This document shows positions 42,682 to 51,769 of a DNA stretch of 64,000 bases, one piece after another. The translations under genes and the position numbers were made by a program. The notes under the pieces are model-generated. The model worked only from the letters and a program-made list of their open reading frames with translations, was not told the DNA's origin and ran no database searches. Position 1 is the stretch's first letter. Each line of letters opens with the position of its first letter. Source of the stretch: JANWZL01 sp041640815 (GTDB taxonomy: Bacteria; Pseudomonadota; Gammaproteobacteria; Burkholderiales; Thiobacillaceae); the NCBI GenBank assembly GCA_041640815.1, contig JBEPZO010000002.1:20896-84895 (forward strand), in the 5' to 3' direction.

Positions 42682-43135
42682 CGCGCAGCCGCCGGCGGAT
42701 GGCCAGGCGCAGCGTGGCGCGCGCCTGGGCGACAAGATCACCCTCCATTACCGCCTGACCTGCGGCGAGGCAGAGGTGGTGAACACCTTTGGCGAGGCGC
42801 CGGAGACCTTCACGCTCGGCAGCGGCGAGATCGAGCCGCGCTTGGAGGTCTGCCTGCTCGGCTTGAAGCGTGGGGCGCATGTCACCTTCGCGCTCGACCC
42901 CGCCCAAGCCTTCGGCGAGCGAGAGGAGGCGCTGGTGCAGCGGCTTGCGCGCGCGGCGTTCGATCCCAGCCTCCCCCTGCAGGTCGGCCACACGGTAGAC
43001 TTCAGCCTGCCCAACGGCCAGACCCTGCATGGAACCATTCTGCGCCTCGACGAGACTGAAGTGGTGGTGGATTTCAATCACCCGCTGGCCGGTCTACCGA
43101 TTGCGTTCGAGGTCCAGATCCTCGCCATCGAATAG
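42674..43135 (+). CDS. fkpB: FKBP-type prolyl isomerase (SlpA/FkpB-like)
   Basis: 153 aa. Short FKBP domain 'LGDKITLHYRLTCGEAEVVN', with 'FTLGSGEIEPRLEVCLLGLK' and an inserted IF (chaperone) domain containing 'DPAQAFGEREEALVQRL', as in SlyD/SlpA proteins. No His-rich tail, which separates it from SlyD. It sits between lspA and ispH, the usual place for fkpB. Confidence 0.9.
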   Translation: MRDAQPPADGQAQRGARLGDKITLHYRLTCGEAEVVNTFGEAPETFTLGSGEIEPRLEVCLLGLKRGAHVTFALDPAQAFGEREEALVQRLARAAFDPSLPLQVGHTVDFSLPNGQTLHGTILRLDETEVVVDFNHPLAGLPIAFEVQILAIE

Positions 43136-43144
43136 GAGTGGTGC

Positions 43145-44068
43145 ATGTTCGACATCCTGCTCGCCAACCCGCGCGGCTTCTGCGCCGGTGTTGACCGCGC
43201 CATCGCCATCGTCGAGCAGGCGCTCAAACGCTTTGGCGCCCCCATCTACGTGCGCCACGAGGTGGTGCACAACCGCTACGTGGTGGACGCACTCAAGGCC
43301 AAAGGCGCGATCTTCGTCGAGGACTTGGCGGACGTCCCCCCCGGCGCCACCGTGGTCTTTAGTGCCCACGGCGTGCCGCTCGCTGTGCGTGCGCAGGCAC
43401 AGGCACGGGGCCTGAAAGTGTTCGACGCCACCTGCCCCTTGGTCACCAAGGTGCACATGGAAGTCAGGCGTATGCATGAACAGGGCTATGAGATCGTCAT
43501 GATCGGCCATCGCGGCCATCCCGAGGTAGAGGGCACCATGGGCCAGGTGGATGGCGGCATCTACCTGGTGGAAACCCCCGAGGACGTGGCCCGGCTCAAG
43601 GTGGCTGACCCCGCGCGACTGGCCTACGTCACCCAGACCACGCTGTCGGTCGACGACGCCGCCCGCATCGTCGAGGCCTTGCGGCAGCGCTTCCCCAACA
43701 TCGTCGGGCCGAAGAAGGACGACATCTGCTATGCCACCCAGAACCGGCAAGATGCGGTGAAACAGCTCGCCAAACAATGTGATCTGGTCATCGTCGTCGG
43801 CTCGCCCACCAGCTCCAACTCCAACCGCCTGCGCGAGGTGGCGCAGAACATGGGCACGCCGGCCTACATGGTGGATCGCGCAGATGAGATCCGCCCGGAA
43901 TGGCTCGCCGGCTGCCGACATGTGGGCATCACCGCCGGCGCCTCCGCCCCGGAGATCCTCGTGCAGGGGGTGATCGAGCGGCTGCGCGCCCTAGGCGCCA
44001 CGCGGGTGAGGTCACTCGCGGGCATCGTAGAGAAGGTCAGTTTCCCGTTGCCGAAGGCGCTCGCATGA
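43145..44068 (+). CDS. ispH: 4-hydroxy-3-methylbut-2-enyl diphosphate reductase
   Basis: 307 aa. Last step of the MEP isoprenoid pathway. The three Fe-S cysteines lie in 'NPRGFCAGVDRAI', 'DATCPLVTKVHME' and 'DDICYATQNRQ...'; the substrate loop is 'VGSPTSSNSNRL'. Its TGA overlaps the msrB ATG. Confidence 0.96.
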   Translation: MFDILLANPRGFCAGVDRAIAIVEQALKRFGAPIYVRHEVVHNRYVVDALKAKGAIFVEDLADVPPGATVVFSAHGVPLAVRAQAQARGLKVFDATCPLVTKVHMEVRRMHEQGYEIVMIGHRGHPEVEGTMGQVDGGIYLVETPEDVARLKVADPARLAYVTQTTLSVDDAARIVEALRQRFPNIVGPKKDDICYATQNRQDAVKQLAKQCDLVIVVGSPTSSNSNRLREVAQNMGTPAYMVDRADEIRPEWLAGCRHVGITAGASAPEILVQGVIERLRALGATRVRSLAGIVEKVSFPLPKALA

Positions 44069-44508
44069 GGGCTGAGGACAGCCAATATCCGCCATCGGAT
44101 CAGGATCTCACCCCCCTCACCGCCGCCGAGCGCGAGGCCCTGGCGGCAGACCTCAACGATGAGGAACGACGCGTCATCCTGCATCAGGGCACGGAGCGCC
44201 CGTTCTGCGGGGCGCTGCTCAAGGAGAAGCGCGCCGGGGTATACCGCTGCCGGCTTTGCGGCCTGCCCCTGTTCCGTTCCACGGCCAAGTTCGAATCCGG
44301 CAGCGGCTGGCCCAGTTTCTACGCCCCTTATCATCCGGCGCACATCCGGTACCTGCGCGACACAAGTCATGGCATGGTGCGCACCGAGATACGCTGTGCG
44401 CGCTGCGATGGCCATCTCGGTCACGTATTCGACGACGGGCCGCCCCCTACGGGGCTGCGCTACTGCCTCAATTCGGTGGCGTTGCGCTTCGAACCCGACC
44501 AGGTATAA
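44065..44508 (+). CDS. msrB: Peptide methionine (R)-S-oxide reductase MsrB
   Basis: 147 aa. Zinc CxxC pairs (CRLCG and CARCDG), 'SGSGWPSFYAP' and the catalytic Cys in 'GLRYCLNSVALRF'. Repairs oxidised methionine. ATGA overlap with ispH. Confidence 0.95.
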   Translation: MRAEDSQYPPSDQDLTPLTAAEREALAADLNDEERRVILHQGTERPFCGALLKEKRAGVYRCRLCGLPLFRSTAKFESGSGWPSFYAPYHPAHIRYLRDTSHGMVRTEIRCARCDGHLGHVFDDGPPPTGLRYCLNSVALRFEPDQV

Positions 44509-44691
44509 CCCTTGCACACCGTTACCAGGAGTACGCGGCTTGTTCGTAGTCTAACTCGTCTCCCCTGCGTCGCTTCTGCTCACAGTAGTGGAATCAACTC
44601 CCGTTGGTTTCCGCATCTCATATAGCAAGCGCTTGGGTAATATTCCCTAGCTAGCGCTTAACCTTCCCTCCCTTCTAACGGCGAAGAGACC

Positions 44692-45822
44692 ATGCAAACC
44701 GATAGCCCCCACTTTAGATTCTTCGCACATCTATTGAAGACCATGCTAGTGAAGAAGGGATCCGACCTCTTCATTACTGTCGGTGCCCCGCCAGCCATCA
44801 AGATCAACGGCGAAATGACCCTGCTCCCCGGCCACCCCATCGGACGGGAAGACGCGCAGCAAATTGTCCTAGCAGTGATGAACGACAAGCAACGCGCCGA
44901 GTTCCTCGCGAGCAAAGAATGCAACTTTGCCCTCTATCTCGAGGACATCGGCCGCTTTAGGGTTAATGCCTACGTACAGCGAGGTTCACCCGGTCTTGTT
45001 GCGCGAGTGATCAACACGGTGATTCCGACTCTGGAGGAGCTGAGGCTACCGCCAGTGCTGAAAGAGCTCGTGATGCAAAAACGGGGGCTAATCTTGATGG
45101 TTGGCGCCACCGGTTCAGGTAAATCCACCAGCCTTGCCGCCATGGTCGACCACCGTAACACTCACTCACGCGGTCATATCATTACCATCGAAGACCCCGT
45201 GGAATTCATCCACCCGCACAAACAATGCCTAGTTATGCAGCGTGAAGTAGGGGTCGATACCGACAGCTGGCAAGCGGCACTGAAAAACACCTTGCGCCAG
45301 GCCCCCGATGTCATCCTCATTGGCGAAATACGCGACCGCGATACCATGGACTACGGTATCGCATTCGCAGAGACCGGGCATTTGTGCCTAGCCACACTAC
45401 ATGCCAATAACGCTAACCAGGCCCTTGACCGCATCATCAATTTCTTCCCTGCCGATCGTCGCCAGCAAATACTCATGGATCTATCGCTCAATCTCAAAGC
45501 GGTCATCTCGCAGCGCCTAATTCCAGCAACGACCGGCGGACGCGTGCCGGCAGTAGAGATCCTCATCAATACCCCGCGGGTAGCTGACCTTATCCTCAAG
45601 GGGGAGGTGCATCAGCTCAAGGAAGTTATGGCCAAATCTAGAGACCTCGGCATGCAAACTTTCGATCAGTCACTGTACGACCTCTGTGCAAGCGGTCTAG
45701 CCGAACCAGATACTGCACTACGCTATGCCGATTCCTACAATGATTTGCGTTTGATGCTTAAGCACCTTACAAAACGCCCAACCTCAGACGGTGAGTCAGG
45801 CCCCGAGTTATCTCTTGTCTAA
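44692..45822 (+). CDS. pilU: Type IV pilus retraction ATPase, PilU type
   Basis: 376 aa. PilT-family ATPase: 'KKGSDLFITVGAPPAIKING', Walker A 'GATGSGKST', Asp box 'IITIEDPVEFIHPHKQC', Walker B 'DVILIGEIRDRDTMDYGIAF', His box 'HLCLATLHANNANQ'. The extended C-terminus favours PilU over PilT. Normally pilT lies directly upstream; here pilU is alone. Base composition is lower in GC than its neighbours. Preceded by a 183-base gap with two AGCGCTT copies but no clear promoter. Confidence 0.88.
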   Translation: MQTDSPHFRFFAHLLKTMLVKKGSDLFITVGAPPAIKINGEMTLLPGHPIGREDAQQIVLAVMNDKQRAEFLASKECNFALYLEDIGRFRVNAYVQRGSPGLVARVINTVIPTLEELRLPPVLKELVMQKRGLILMVGATGSGKSTSLAAMVDHRNTHSRGHIITIEDPVEFIHPHKQCLVMQREVGVDTDSWQAALKNTLRQAPDVILIGEIRDRDTMDYGIAFAETGHLCLATLHANNANQALDRIINFFPADRRQQILMDLSLNLKAVISQRLIPATTGGRVPAVEILINTPRVADLILKGEVHQLKEVMAKSRDLGMQTFDQSLYDLCASGLAEPDTALRYADSYNDLRLMLKHLTKRPTSDGESGPELSLV

Positions 45823-45857
45823 TCGGCGTCTTCTGCCTCACCCTCGAGAAAGGAGCC

Positions 45858-46790
45858 TCAATCGCCGCCAGCGAGCTTTTGAAAATACTCCGTGTATTTC
45901 TCGTCCTCGAGCCGCTCGCGGTTAGCCTCGAACTCGGCGCGCAGCTTGGCGGCCTTCTCCTTCAGGCGTGCCAAGCGCTTCTCGTAGGCACCAGGCTTCT
46001 CCTCGAGGAACTTCTCGTTGAACAGCACGTGCTTGAGGAAGTTCATCGCGAATTCGAGCAATTTCTCGTCATCGGCGATGATCTCGGCCATGGTCTCGAC
46101 TGGCACCTCATAGGTGTCGTTGAAGGAGGTGCTCATGACGAAGGCGCGGAAGCGGTCGAGGTCATAGCTGGCCATGAAGAACAGCTGGTTGGACAGCGGC
46201 GTCGGACGACCGATCGACGGCCCCGCCGACTTGCGCTTCAGCACCAGCTGGCGCCAGGCGCGCCCCTTGTCGTCATACTCGATGACCCCTTGCTCGCTGC
46301 GGTACTCGTCTATGGTCTGCGTGCGGTCTTCCAAGTGCCCGAGACAGGTGTCCTCTTTGACCAGGGCATAGGCCTGGCGGTCGGTGTATTCGTCTTGCCG
46401 GCGCAGCGAAAGCAGAGCGATCGGGTAATAGCGGCAGGCCGTGGGGCGATCCTCATAGACGCTGCAACCTTCGGGCACCATGAACGGGCAGGCGGTACCG
46501 CCCGCCACCGGGCGCAGTTTGACGCCAGGCATGCCGTCTTTGTCCATTTCATAGGGGACGGTGTACTTCTGTAAAAATTCGCCAGAAGACAACCCCAGGC
46601 GGTTTTTCAGGCGCAGGATGTCATAGGGGGTCAGCGTGATGTCGATATTGCTGCAACAGACGTTCCAGCACTTGACCCCCCTGTGGCAGCGAAACTGGAT
46701 GCGATAGCCACCGTCGAGCATCTTGGGCATGACTGGCGGCGCTTTGTAGGGCGAATCTTTGGCCAGGTTCTTGAATTGATCTTCGTACAT
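45858..46790 (-). CDS. YkgJ-type cysteine-cluster protein
   Basis: 310 aa. A cysteine cluster at residues 35-46 ('CHRGVKCWNVCCSNID') and a later set ('TACPFMVPEGCSVYEDRPTA' followed by CRYYP) match the YkgJ / Fe-S-type CxxxCxxCC families thought to bind zinc or iron. A long C-terminal region ends in a charged coiled coil ('RLARLKEKAAKLRAEFEANR'). No signal peptide. Directly downstream of the aprBA terminator. A role in Fe-S handling for AprBA is a guess from position. Confidence 0.8.
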   Translation of the reverse strand: MYEDQFKNLAKDSPYKAPPVMPKMLDGGYRIQFRCHRGVKCWNVCCSNIDITLTPYDILRLKNRLGLSSGEFLQKYTVPYEMDKDGMPGVKLRPVAGGTACPFMVPEGCSVYEDRPTACRYYPIALLSLRRQDEYTDRQAYALVKEDTCLGHLEDRTQTIDEYRSEQGVIEYDDKGRAWRQLVLKRKSAGPSIGRPTPLSNQLFFMASYDLDRFRAFVMSTSFNDTYEVPVETMAEIIADDEKLLEFAMNFLKHVLFNEKFLEEKPGAYEKRLARLKEKAAKLRAEFEANRERLEDEKYTEYFQKLAGGD

Positions 46791-46903
46791 AGGTCGGCGT
46801 GAGAGGCGAGTGGGGAGTCGGTGTTAGGGTTGCGCGCGCAAGCATAAAACATTAGGCAGGGGAAAGGCGCGCTGGGTTCCAATTTTTCCCGCCTGAAACA
46901 AAA

Positions 46904-46926
46904 CCGGGCGCCTTGTGGGCGCCCGG
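46904..46926 (-). terminator. Rho-independent terminator of aprBA
   Basis: Perfect 9-bp stem CCGGGCGCC / GGCGCCCGG with a 5-base loop, 20 bases past the aprA stop, followed on the minus strand by TTTTGTTT. Confidence 0.85.
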
Positions 46927-46946
46927 CGTGGCTCAACACTGCCGCT

Positions 46947-48968
46947 TTAGTGCGCTGCCGATTTGAACAGCTTCGACTTGTCGACCAGGTCGACGTGGGC
47001 GCGCTTGAATACGGTCCACTTCTTGGTCGTCTTGTCGTAGACGGAGTTCACGAAGCAGTGCCAGTTCTCTTCGTCGATGAAGTTCTTGTCGGCGCGATAG
47101 TAGAAGCCCGGGTAGCGGGTCTCTTCGCGGAACTGGATGTGCTTCATGTGCGCCTCGGCAGTGAGGATGCGGTGGTAGTTCTCCCAGGCACGCAGCAGCT
47201 CGTGCAGATCCTTGGCGCGCATCTTCTCGGCGTCTTCCTTCAACATGGCCAGCTTCTCTTCCGCCACCTCCAACATCTTGGCGTTGGTGGTGTAGTAGGT
47301 GGAGACACCGGCCACATACTCGTCCATGATCTTCTGCAGACGGAACTGCAGCATCTTGGGCGTGATGTAGTTGGGGTTGACGTCGATGGCGGTGGTGTAG
47401 TCCTTGAACTCCAGGTAATTGCGCACCGGCTTGTAGATCTCCTCCACCAGCTGCTCCACCGGGGTGTCCAGCTCGGGCTTCAGGTCCTTGTGGTCGAGGC
47501 AGTACTTGACCATGGCCTTGGCGGCAATGCGGCCTTCGGCGTGTGAGCCGGAGGAGAACTTGTGGCCGGAGGCGCCGACACCATCACCGGCGGTGAACAG
47601 GCCCTTGACCGTGGTCATGCCGCGATAGCCCCAATGCCAGCCGGAAGGCAGATGCGCCGGAATCTTGTCCTTCTCGGGATGGGTCTCCTCGGTGGGCGCG
47701 CCGACATCGTCGGGTCCGGATACCCAAAGGCCACAACAGCCGGAGTGTGAGCCGAGCAGGTAGGGCTCGGTGGGCATGAGCTCGGAGTTCTTCTTCTCTG
47801 GCTCGATGTTCTCGCCCACCCAGATGCCGCACTGACCGACGCACATGTCGAGGAAGTCCTCCCACGCCTCGGCCTCGAGGTGCTTGACCTCGCGTGGCGA
47901 CAGGGTCTCGCGCAGCTTGGCCAGGGCGGTCACGGTATCCATGTAGATCGGGCCGCGGCCTTCACGCATCTCCTTGAGCATCAGGTGGTTGCGCAGGCAG
48001 GAGGCGGGCACGGCGGCCTGACCATAGGGCGGATACTCGTTCAGCAGTTCCTTGTTCTTCTGCATGTAGACTTCGCCGAAGGCATTGACGGCCTGGGCCT
48101 TGAACAGCAGGAACCAAGCGCCGACCGGACCGTAGCCGTCCTTGAAGCGGGCGGGCACGAAGCGGTTTTCCATCATGGTGAGCTCCGCCCCGGCCTCGGC
48201 CGCCATGGCGTAGGTGGAGCCGGCGTTCCACACTGGATACCAGGCGCGGCCCGTACCCTCACCGACGGAACGCGGACGGAAGATGTTCACGCAACCGCCG
48301 GCGGCCAGTAGGATGGCCTTGGCCTTGTACACGTAGACCTTGTGCTCGCGCACCGAGAAACCGACGGCGCCGGCGATGCGGTTCTTGTCGTTCTTGTCGT
48401 TGACCAGTTTGACGATGAACACCCGCTCCTGAATGCGGTCCATGCCCAAGGCCTTCTTGGCGGCCTCGGCCACGATCCACTTGTAGGACTCGCCGTTGAT
48501 CATGATCTGCCACTTGCCGGAACGCACCGGCTTGCCGCCATCCTTGAGCGCGGGCAGGCCTTGCGCGCCGTCGTGACGCTCGCCGTTTTCGTCGGTCTTC
48601 CAGATCGGCAGGCCCCATTCCTCGAACAGGTGCACGGAGTCGTCGACGTGGCGGCCGAGGTCATAGGCCAGGTCGTCACGGGTGATACCCATCAGGTCGT
48701 TGGAGACCATGCGCGCGTAGTCTGCCGGATCCTGCTCCGGACCGATGTAGGTGTTGATGGCGGACAGGCCCTGCGCCACGGCGCCGGAGCGGTCCATGGC
48801 CGCCTTGTCGACCAGCTTGATCTTGAGGTCCACGCCGGCCTCGGCCTTGGCCGCTTCGGCCCAGCGCATGATCTCGTAGGCCGCGCCACAGCAGGCCATG
48901 CCGCCGCCGATGAGCAGGATGTCGAGTTCTTCCTGAACGATTTCGGGATTACCAAATTCACCAGCCAT
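46947..48968 (-). CDS. aprA: Adenylylsulfate reductase, alpha subunit
   Basis: 673 aa FAD enzyme. The N-terminal dinucleotide fold 'ELDILLIGGGMACCGAAYEI' and 'DKAAMDRSGAVAQGLSAINT' are characteristic of AprA, as are 'ENRFVPARFKDGYGPVGAWF' and 'SGCCGLWVSGPDD'. In sulfur oxidisers it runs in reverse: sulfite plus AMP gives APS plus two electrons. Cytoplasmic heterodimer with AprB. 20 bases after aprB with a GAGAGG RBS. Confidence 0.96.
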   Translation of the reverse strand: MAGEFGNPEIVQEELDILLIGGGMACCGAAYEIMRWAEAAKAEAGVDLKIKLVDKAAMDRSGAVAQGLSAINTYIGPEQDPADYARMVSNDLMGITRDDLAYDLGRHVDDSVHLFEEWGLPIWKTDENGERHDGAQGLPALKDGGKPVRSGKWQIMINGESYKWIVAEAAKKALGMDRIQERVFIVKLVNDKNDKNRIAGAVGFSVREHKVYVYKAKAILLAAGGCVNIFRPRSVGEGTGRAWYPVWNAGSTYAMAAEAGAELTMMENRFVPARFKDGYGPVGAWFLLFKAQAVNAFGEVYMQKNKELLNEYPPYGQAAVPASCLRNHLMLKEMREGRGPIYMDTVTALAKLRETLSPREVKHLEAEAWEDFLDMCVGQCGIWVGENIEPEKKNSELMPTEPYLLGSHSGCCGLWVSGPDDVGAPTEETHPEKDKIPAHLPSGWHWGYRGMTTVKGLFTAGDGVGASGHKFSSGSHAEGRIAAKAMVKYCLDHKDLKPELDTPVEQLVEEIYKPVRNYLEFKDYTTAIDVNPNYITPKMLQFRLQKIMDEYVAGVSTYYTTNAKMLEVAEEKLAMLKEDAEKMRAKDLHELLRAWENYHRILTAEAHMKHIQFREETRYPGFYYRADKNFIDEENWHCFVNSVYDKTTKKWTVFKRAHVDLVDKSKLFKSAAH

Positions 48969-48988
48969 AGTCTTACCCTCTCTTTAGG

Positions 48989-49465
48989 TTACTTCTTGCG
49001 AATCAGCTCTTCCGGTCTGCCGGCGCGGTAGCCCTTGGCATACTCGGTCGTGAAGAAGCCAGGCTTGGTGATGTCGGCCAGCTTGGGCATCGGCTTGCCG
49101 CCGTAGGGGTCGATCGAGCCCTCGGGGGTAGTGCGGATCGGGAACTTGAAGCGCTTGAGCGTGCCGTTGCGGAACTTGATCGTCCACATGATGGAGTCGG
49201 AGCCGCGCAGCGGCTGCACCTGGCCGCCCAAGGGGACGATGTCGGCGTAGTGGCGCACCTCGATGGCCTGTTGCGGGCAGATCTTCACGCAGCTGTAGCA
49301 TTCCCAGCACTGCTCGGGTTCCTGGTTGAAGGCCTTCATGGCGTGGCCCGTCTCGGAACCGTCCTTGTCCAGCTTCATCAGGTCGTGCGGGCAGATGTAC
49401 ATGCAAGCGGTCTTGTCCTGACCCTTGCAGCCGTCGCACTTGTCGGTACGGACGTAGGTAGGCAT
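48989..49465 (-). CDS. aprB: Adenylylsulfate reductase, beta subunit
   Basis: 158 aa ferredoxin-type subunit. Two [4Fe-4S] sites: Cys10-13-21-25 (with the APS-reductase-specific insertion GQDKTA) and Cys53-56-59-63 (CWECYSCVKICP). The C-terminal tail wraps AprA in known structures. Carries electrons from AprA towards Qmo/Hdr. RBS AAGGAG directly behind a palindrome. Confidence 0.96.
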   Translation of the reverse strand: MPTYVRTDKCDGCKGQDKTACMYICPHDLMKLDKDGSETGHAMKAFNQEPEQCWECYSCVKICPQQAIEVRHYADIVPLGGQVQPLRGSDSIMWTIKFRNGTLKRFKFPIRTTPEGSIDPYGGKPMPKLADITKPGFFTTEYAKGYRAGRPEELIRKK

Positions 49466-49477
49466 CTAACTCTCTCC

Positions 49478-49491
49478 TTGTTAGCTAACAA
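49478..49491. promoter_or_regulatory. Perfect palindrome abutting the aprB ribosome-binding site
   Basis: TTGTTAGCTAACAA, a perfect 14-bp palindrome whose last two bases run into AAGGAGAG. It could be an operator or an RNA element that masks or exposes the RBS. The remaining ~175 bases to sat hold no gene that I can support. Confidence 0.5.
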
Positions 49492-49666
49492 TCCGCGCAA
49501 GCGCGGTCCTTCGAAATCCAGGCCCCACCTTGGCCGGGGCGTATCGCGAATCCGCTTCCGGCGGGCCCGGGGATCTTCCTAGACGCATTTAGCCGAGGCA
49601 CTCGGGTGAGCTCGTCAGCCGCTGGATGGCCTGCCGCAGCCGCCTGGCCAACCACCTGCGCCGGCA

Positions 49667-50875
49667 TCACGCCGCTGAATGGCCCTTCAACTCGATCTTC
49701 ACCTTCTCGTGTTCGGCGAGGCCGGCGTAATACCGCTTCAGCACCTCCGCCACCTCTGGGCGCGTGAACTCCGGCGGCAGATCCTTGCCCTCGGTGAGCA
49801 TGGCGCGCACCTTGGTACCGGAGAGCAGGATGCGGTCCTCCTTGCTGTGTGGGCAGGTGCGCTGGCTGGCCATGCCACCGCATTTCTTGCACCAGAAGGT
49901 CCAGTCGATGTTCAGGTTCTTGGTCTCCAGCGAGCCCGGCGGGATCTCGTCGAAGATCTTCTGCGCATCGAACGGGCCGTAGTAATCGCCCACCCCAGCG
50001 TGGTCGCGGCCGACGATCAGGTGCGAGCAGCCGTAGTTTTGACGGAACAAGGCGTGCAGCAGCGCTTCGCGCGGCCCGGCATAGCGCATGTCGAGCGGGT
50101 AGCCGGCTTGGATGACGGTGTTAGGCACGAAGTAATTGTCAATAAGCACCTTGATCGCCTCCGTGCGCACCTCGGCAGGGATGTCGCCCGGCTTGAGCGC
50201 CCCGAGCAGGGAGTGAATCAACACCCCGTCCATGGTCTCAATCGCAATCTTGACCAGGTATTCGTGCGATCGATGCATCGGGTTGCGGGTCTGGAAGGCG
50301 GCGATCCTCGACCAACCGAGTTCCTCGAACTTCTTGCGCGTCTCCGCCGGCGTCATGAAGAGCTCGCCATACTTGGCCTTGAAGCCGCCGTCCGAGAGCA
50401 CCTTCACCGGCCCGGCCAGGTTGTATTTGCCCTGGGCCATGACCATCTTCACGCCGGGGTGCTCGAGATCGGTAGTCCTGAACACCATCATGCACTCGTG
50501 TGCCTTGTCGATGGTGTATTTGTCGGTGATGCGCATGGTCCCCATGATCTCGCCAGTCTCACCGCTCACCAGGGCCACCTCGTCGCCCTCCTTGACGTCC
50601 TCGTCGTCGGTGGAGAGGGTGATGGGGATGGGCCAGAAGAGCCCGTTGGCCATCTTGAAGCCATCGCACACGCCCTGCCAGTCGGCACGGGTCATGAAGC
50701 CATCGAGGGGGGTGAAGCCGCCGATGCCGAGCATGATGAGGTCGCCGGTCTCGCGCGAAGACATCTTGATCTTTTTCATCGATTGGGCCCGCGCCAGTTC
50801 GGCTGCACGCGCTTCGCCAGTCAGCATCAGAGGCTTGAGTTCGCCACCGCCATGCGGTTTGACGAGACGGGACAT
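49667..50875 (-). CDS. sat: ATP sulfurylase (dissimilatory type)
   Basis: 402 aa. 'MSSRETGDLIMLGIGGFTPL', active-site 'FQTRNPMHRSHEYLVKIAIE' (HxxH), 'VGRDHAGVGDYYGPFDAQKI' and a C-terminal Cys pair region 'WCKKCGGMASQRTCPHSKED' typical of dissimilatory homo-oligomeric Sat. In this organism it would form ATP and sulfate from APS and pyrophosphate, the substrate-level phosphorylation step after AprBA. Strong RBS AAGGAG. It reads towards aprB, 201 bases ahead. Confidence 0.95.
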   Translation of the reverse strand: MSRLVKPHGGGELKPLMLTGEARAAELARAQSMKKIKMSSRETGDLIMLGIGGFTPLDGFMTRADWQGVCDGFKMANGLFWPIPITLSTDDEDVKEGDEVALVSGETGEIMGTMRITDKYTIDKAHECMMVFRTTDLEHPGVKMVMAQGKYNLAGPVKVLSDGGFKAKYGELFMTPAETRKKFEELGWSRIAAFQTRNPMHRSHEYLVKIAIETMDGVLIHSLLGALKPGDIPAEVRTEAIKVLIDNYFVPNTVIQAGYPLDMRYAGPREALLHALFRQNYGCSHLIVGRDHAGVGDYYGPFDAQKIFDEIPPGSLETKNLNIDWTFWCKKCGGMASQRTCPHSKEDRILLSGTKVRAMLTEGKDLPPEFTRPEVAEVLKRYYAGLAEHEKVKIELKGHSAA

Positions 50876-51312
50876 AAAAACTCCTTATGAAATTTTGCTA
50901 GGCTAGTTCGGTTTACGCGGTCTGAGCATAACACGCCGCCAATCCAAGCCCTAATCAATATTATTTTCTCGGTAATAAACTTTTTGGATGCTGCTATCCT
51001 GATAGCAGGCGGGCATCGCCCACCGCATGCTCGTCCTCGGCGAGGCTTCGACCGGTAGATGGTCAGCGGGATAGCTTCACCCTGGCTTACGGCGCCTGTG
51101 GTTCATGACGGCAGCACCTGTTTGCCGGTATGCGCTTGGATCTGTTGTCGTAATCTATCTCGATGGAATTATGATAGCGTCAAACAAGTCACATCGCGCC
51201 CTTCTGCCACTGGCGTCACAACTGCCTGCTTTAACCTCAGCTGCGCATGCGGCCAGTTGCAGGTAAGTTATGGGGGGACGATGGTTGGCAACTACGTTAA
51301 GGGCTGTCTACT
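50876..51312. other. 437-base divergent gap between sat and sixA
   Basis: No credible gene; an 87-codon rightward frame starting at 51059 has no RBS or family features. The sat-proximal third is AT-rich. It contains a perfect inverted repeat (CTGCTATC-CT-GATAGCAG, 50991-51008), reported separately. Promoters for both genes must lie here, but no consensus boxes with correct spacing could be fixed. Confidence 0.6.
50991..51008. promoter_or_regulatory. Operator-like inverted repeat upstream of sat
   Basis: Perfect 8-bp arms with a 2-base centre, CTGCTATC-CT-GATAGCAG, about 115 bases before the sat ATG. No T-run follows on either strand in the right orientation, so a protein-binding site is more likely than a terminator. 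Confidence 0.5.
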
Positions 51313-51765
51313 ATGGATTTGATTCTCTGGCGACACGCCGATGCCCAAGATGGGGTGCCAGACATGGCTCGGGCCCTGACCGCAAAAGGGCGCAAGCAGG
51401 CCGCGCGCATGGCGGCATGGCTCAAGTCCCGTCTACCCGAAGGCTGCCGCATCTTGGTCAGTCCCGCCCTGAGGGCGGTGCAGACGGCCGATGCCTTGGG
51501 GCTTGCCTACGAGCTGACAGAAAAGATCGCGCCGGGTGCCGATGCCACCGCCCTGTTGGCCGCTGCCGGCTGGCCCGATGCAGGCATGCCGGTCCTGCTT
51601 ATCGGGCACCAGCCGACTCTGGGACGGGTATGCGGACTGCTGCTCTGCGGTCAGGAGACCGAGGTCAGCATCAAGAAAGGCGGCGTCTTCTGGCTCTCCC
51701 ATCGGGTACGGGACAACTGCCCGCAGACAGTGGTGAAGGCGGTGATGACCCCCGATCTCGTCTAA
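51313..51765 (+). CDS. sixA: SixA-type phosphohistidine phosphatase
   Basis: 150 aa histidine phosphatase. The catalytic RH motif is in 'LILWRHADAQDG' and the second His in 'VLLIGHQPTLGRV'. Short length and lack of a C-terminal extension fit SixA, which removes phosphate from His of phosphorelay or PTS proteins. Convergent with the TlpA-like gene, four bases apart. Confidence 0.88.
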   Translation: MDLILWRHADAQDGVPDMARALTAKGRKQAARMAAWLKSRLPEGCRILVSPALRAVQTADALGLAYELTEKIAPGADATALLAAAGWPDAGMPVLLIGHQPTLGRVCGLLLCGQETEVSIKKGGVFWLSHRVRDNCPQTVVKAVMTPDLV

Positions 51766-51769
51766 CCCC

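Noticed and set aside
51059..51322. 87-codon rightward frame upstream of and into sixA
   Set aside because: No RBS, cysteine-rich random-looking sequence; it overlaps the sixA start in another frame.
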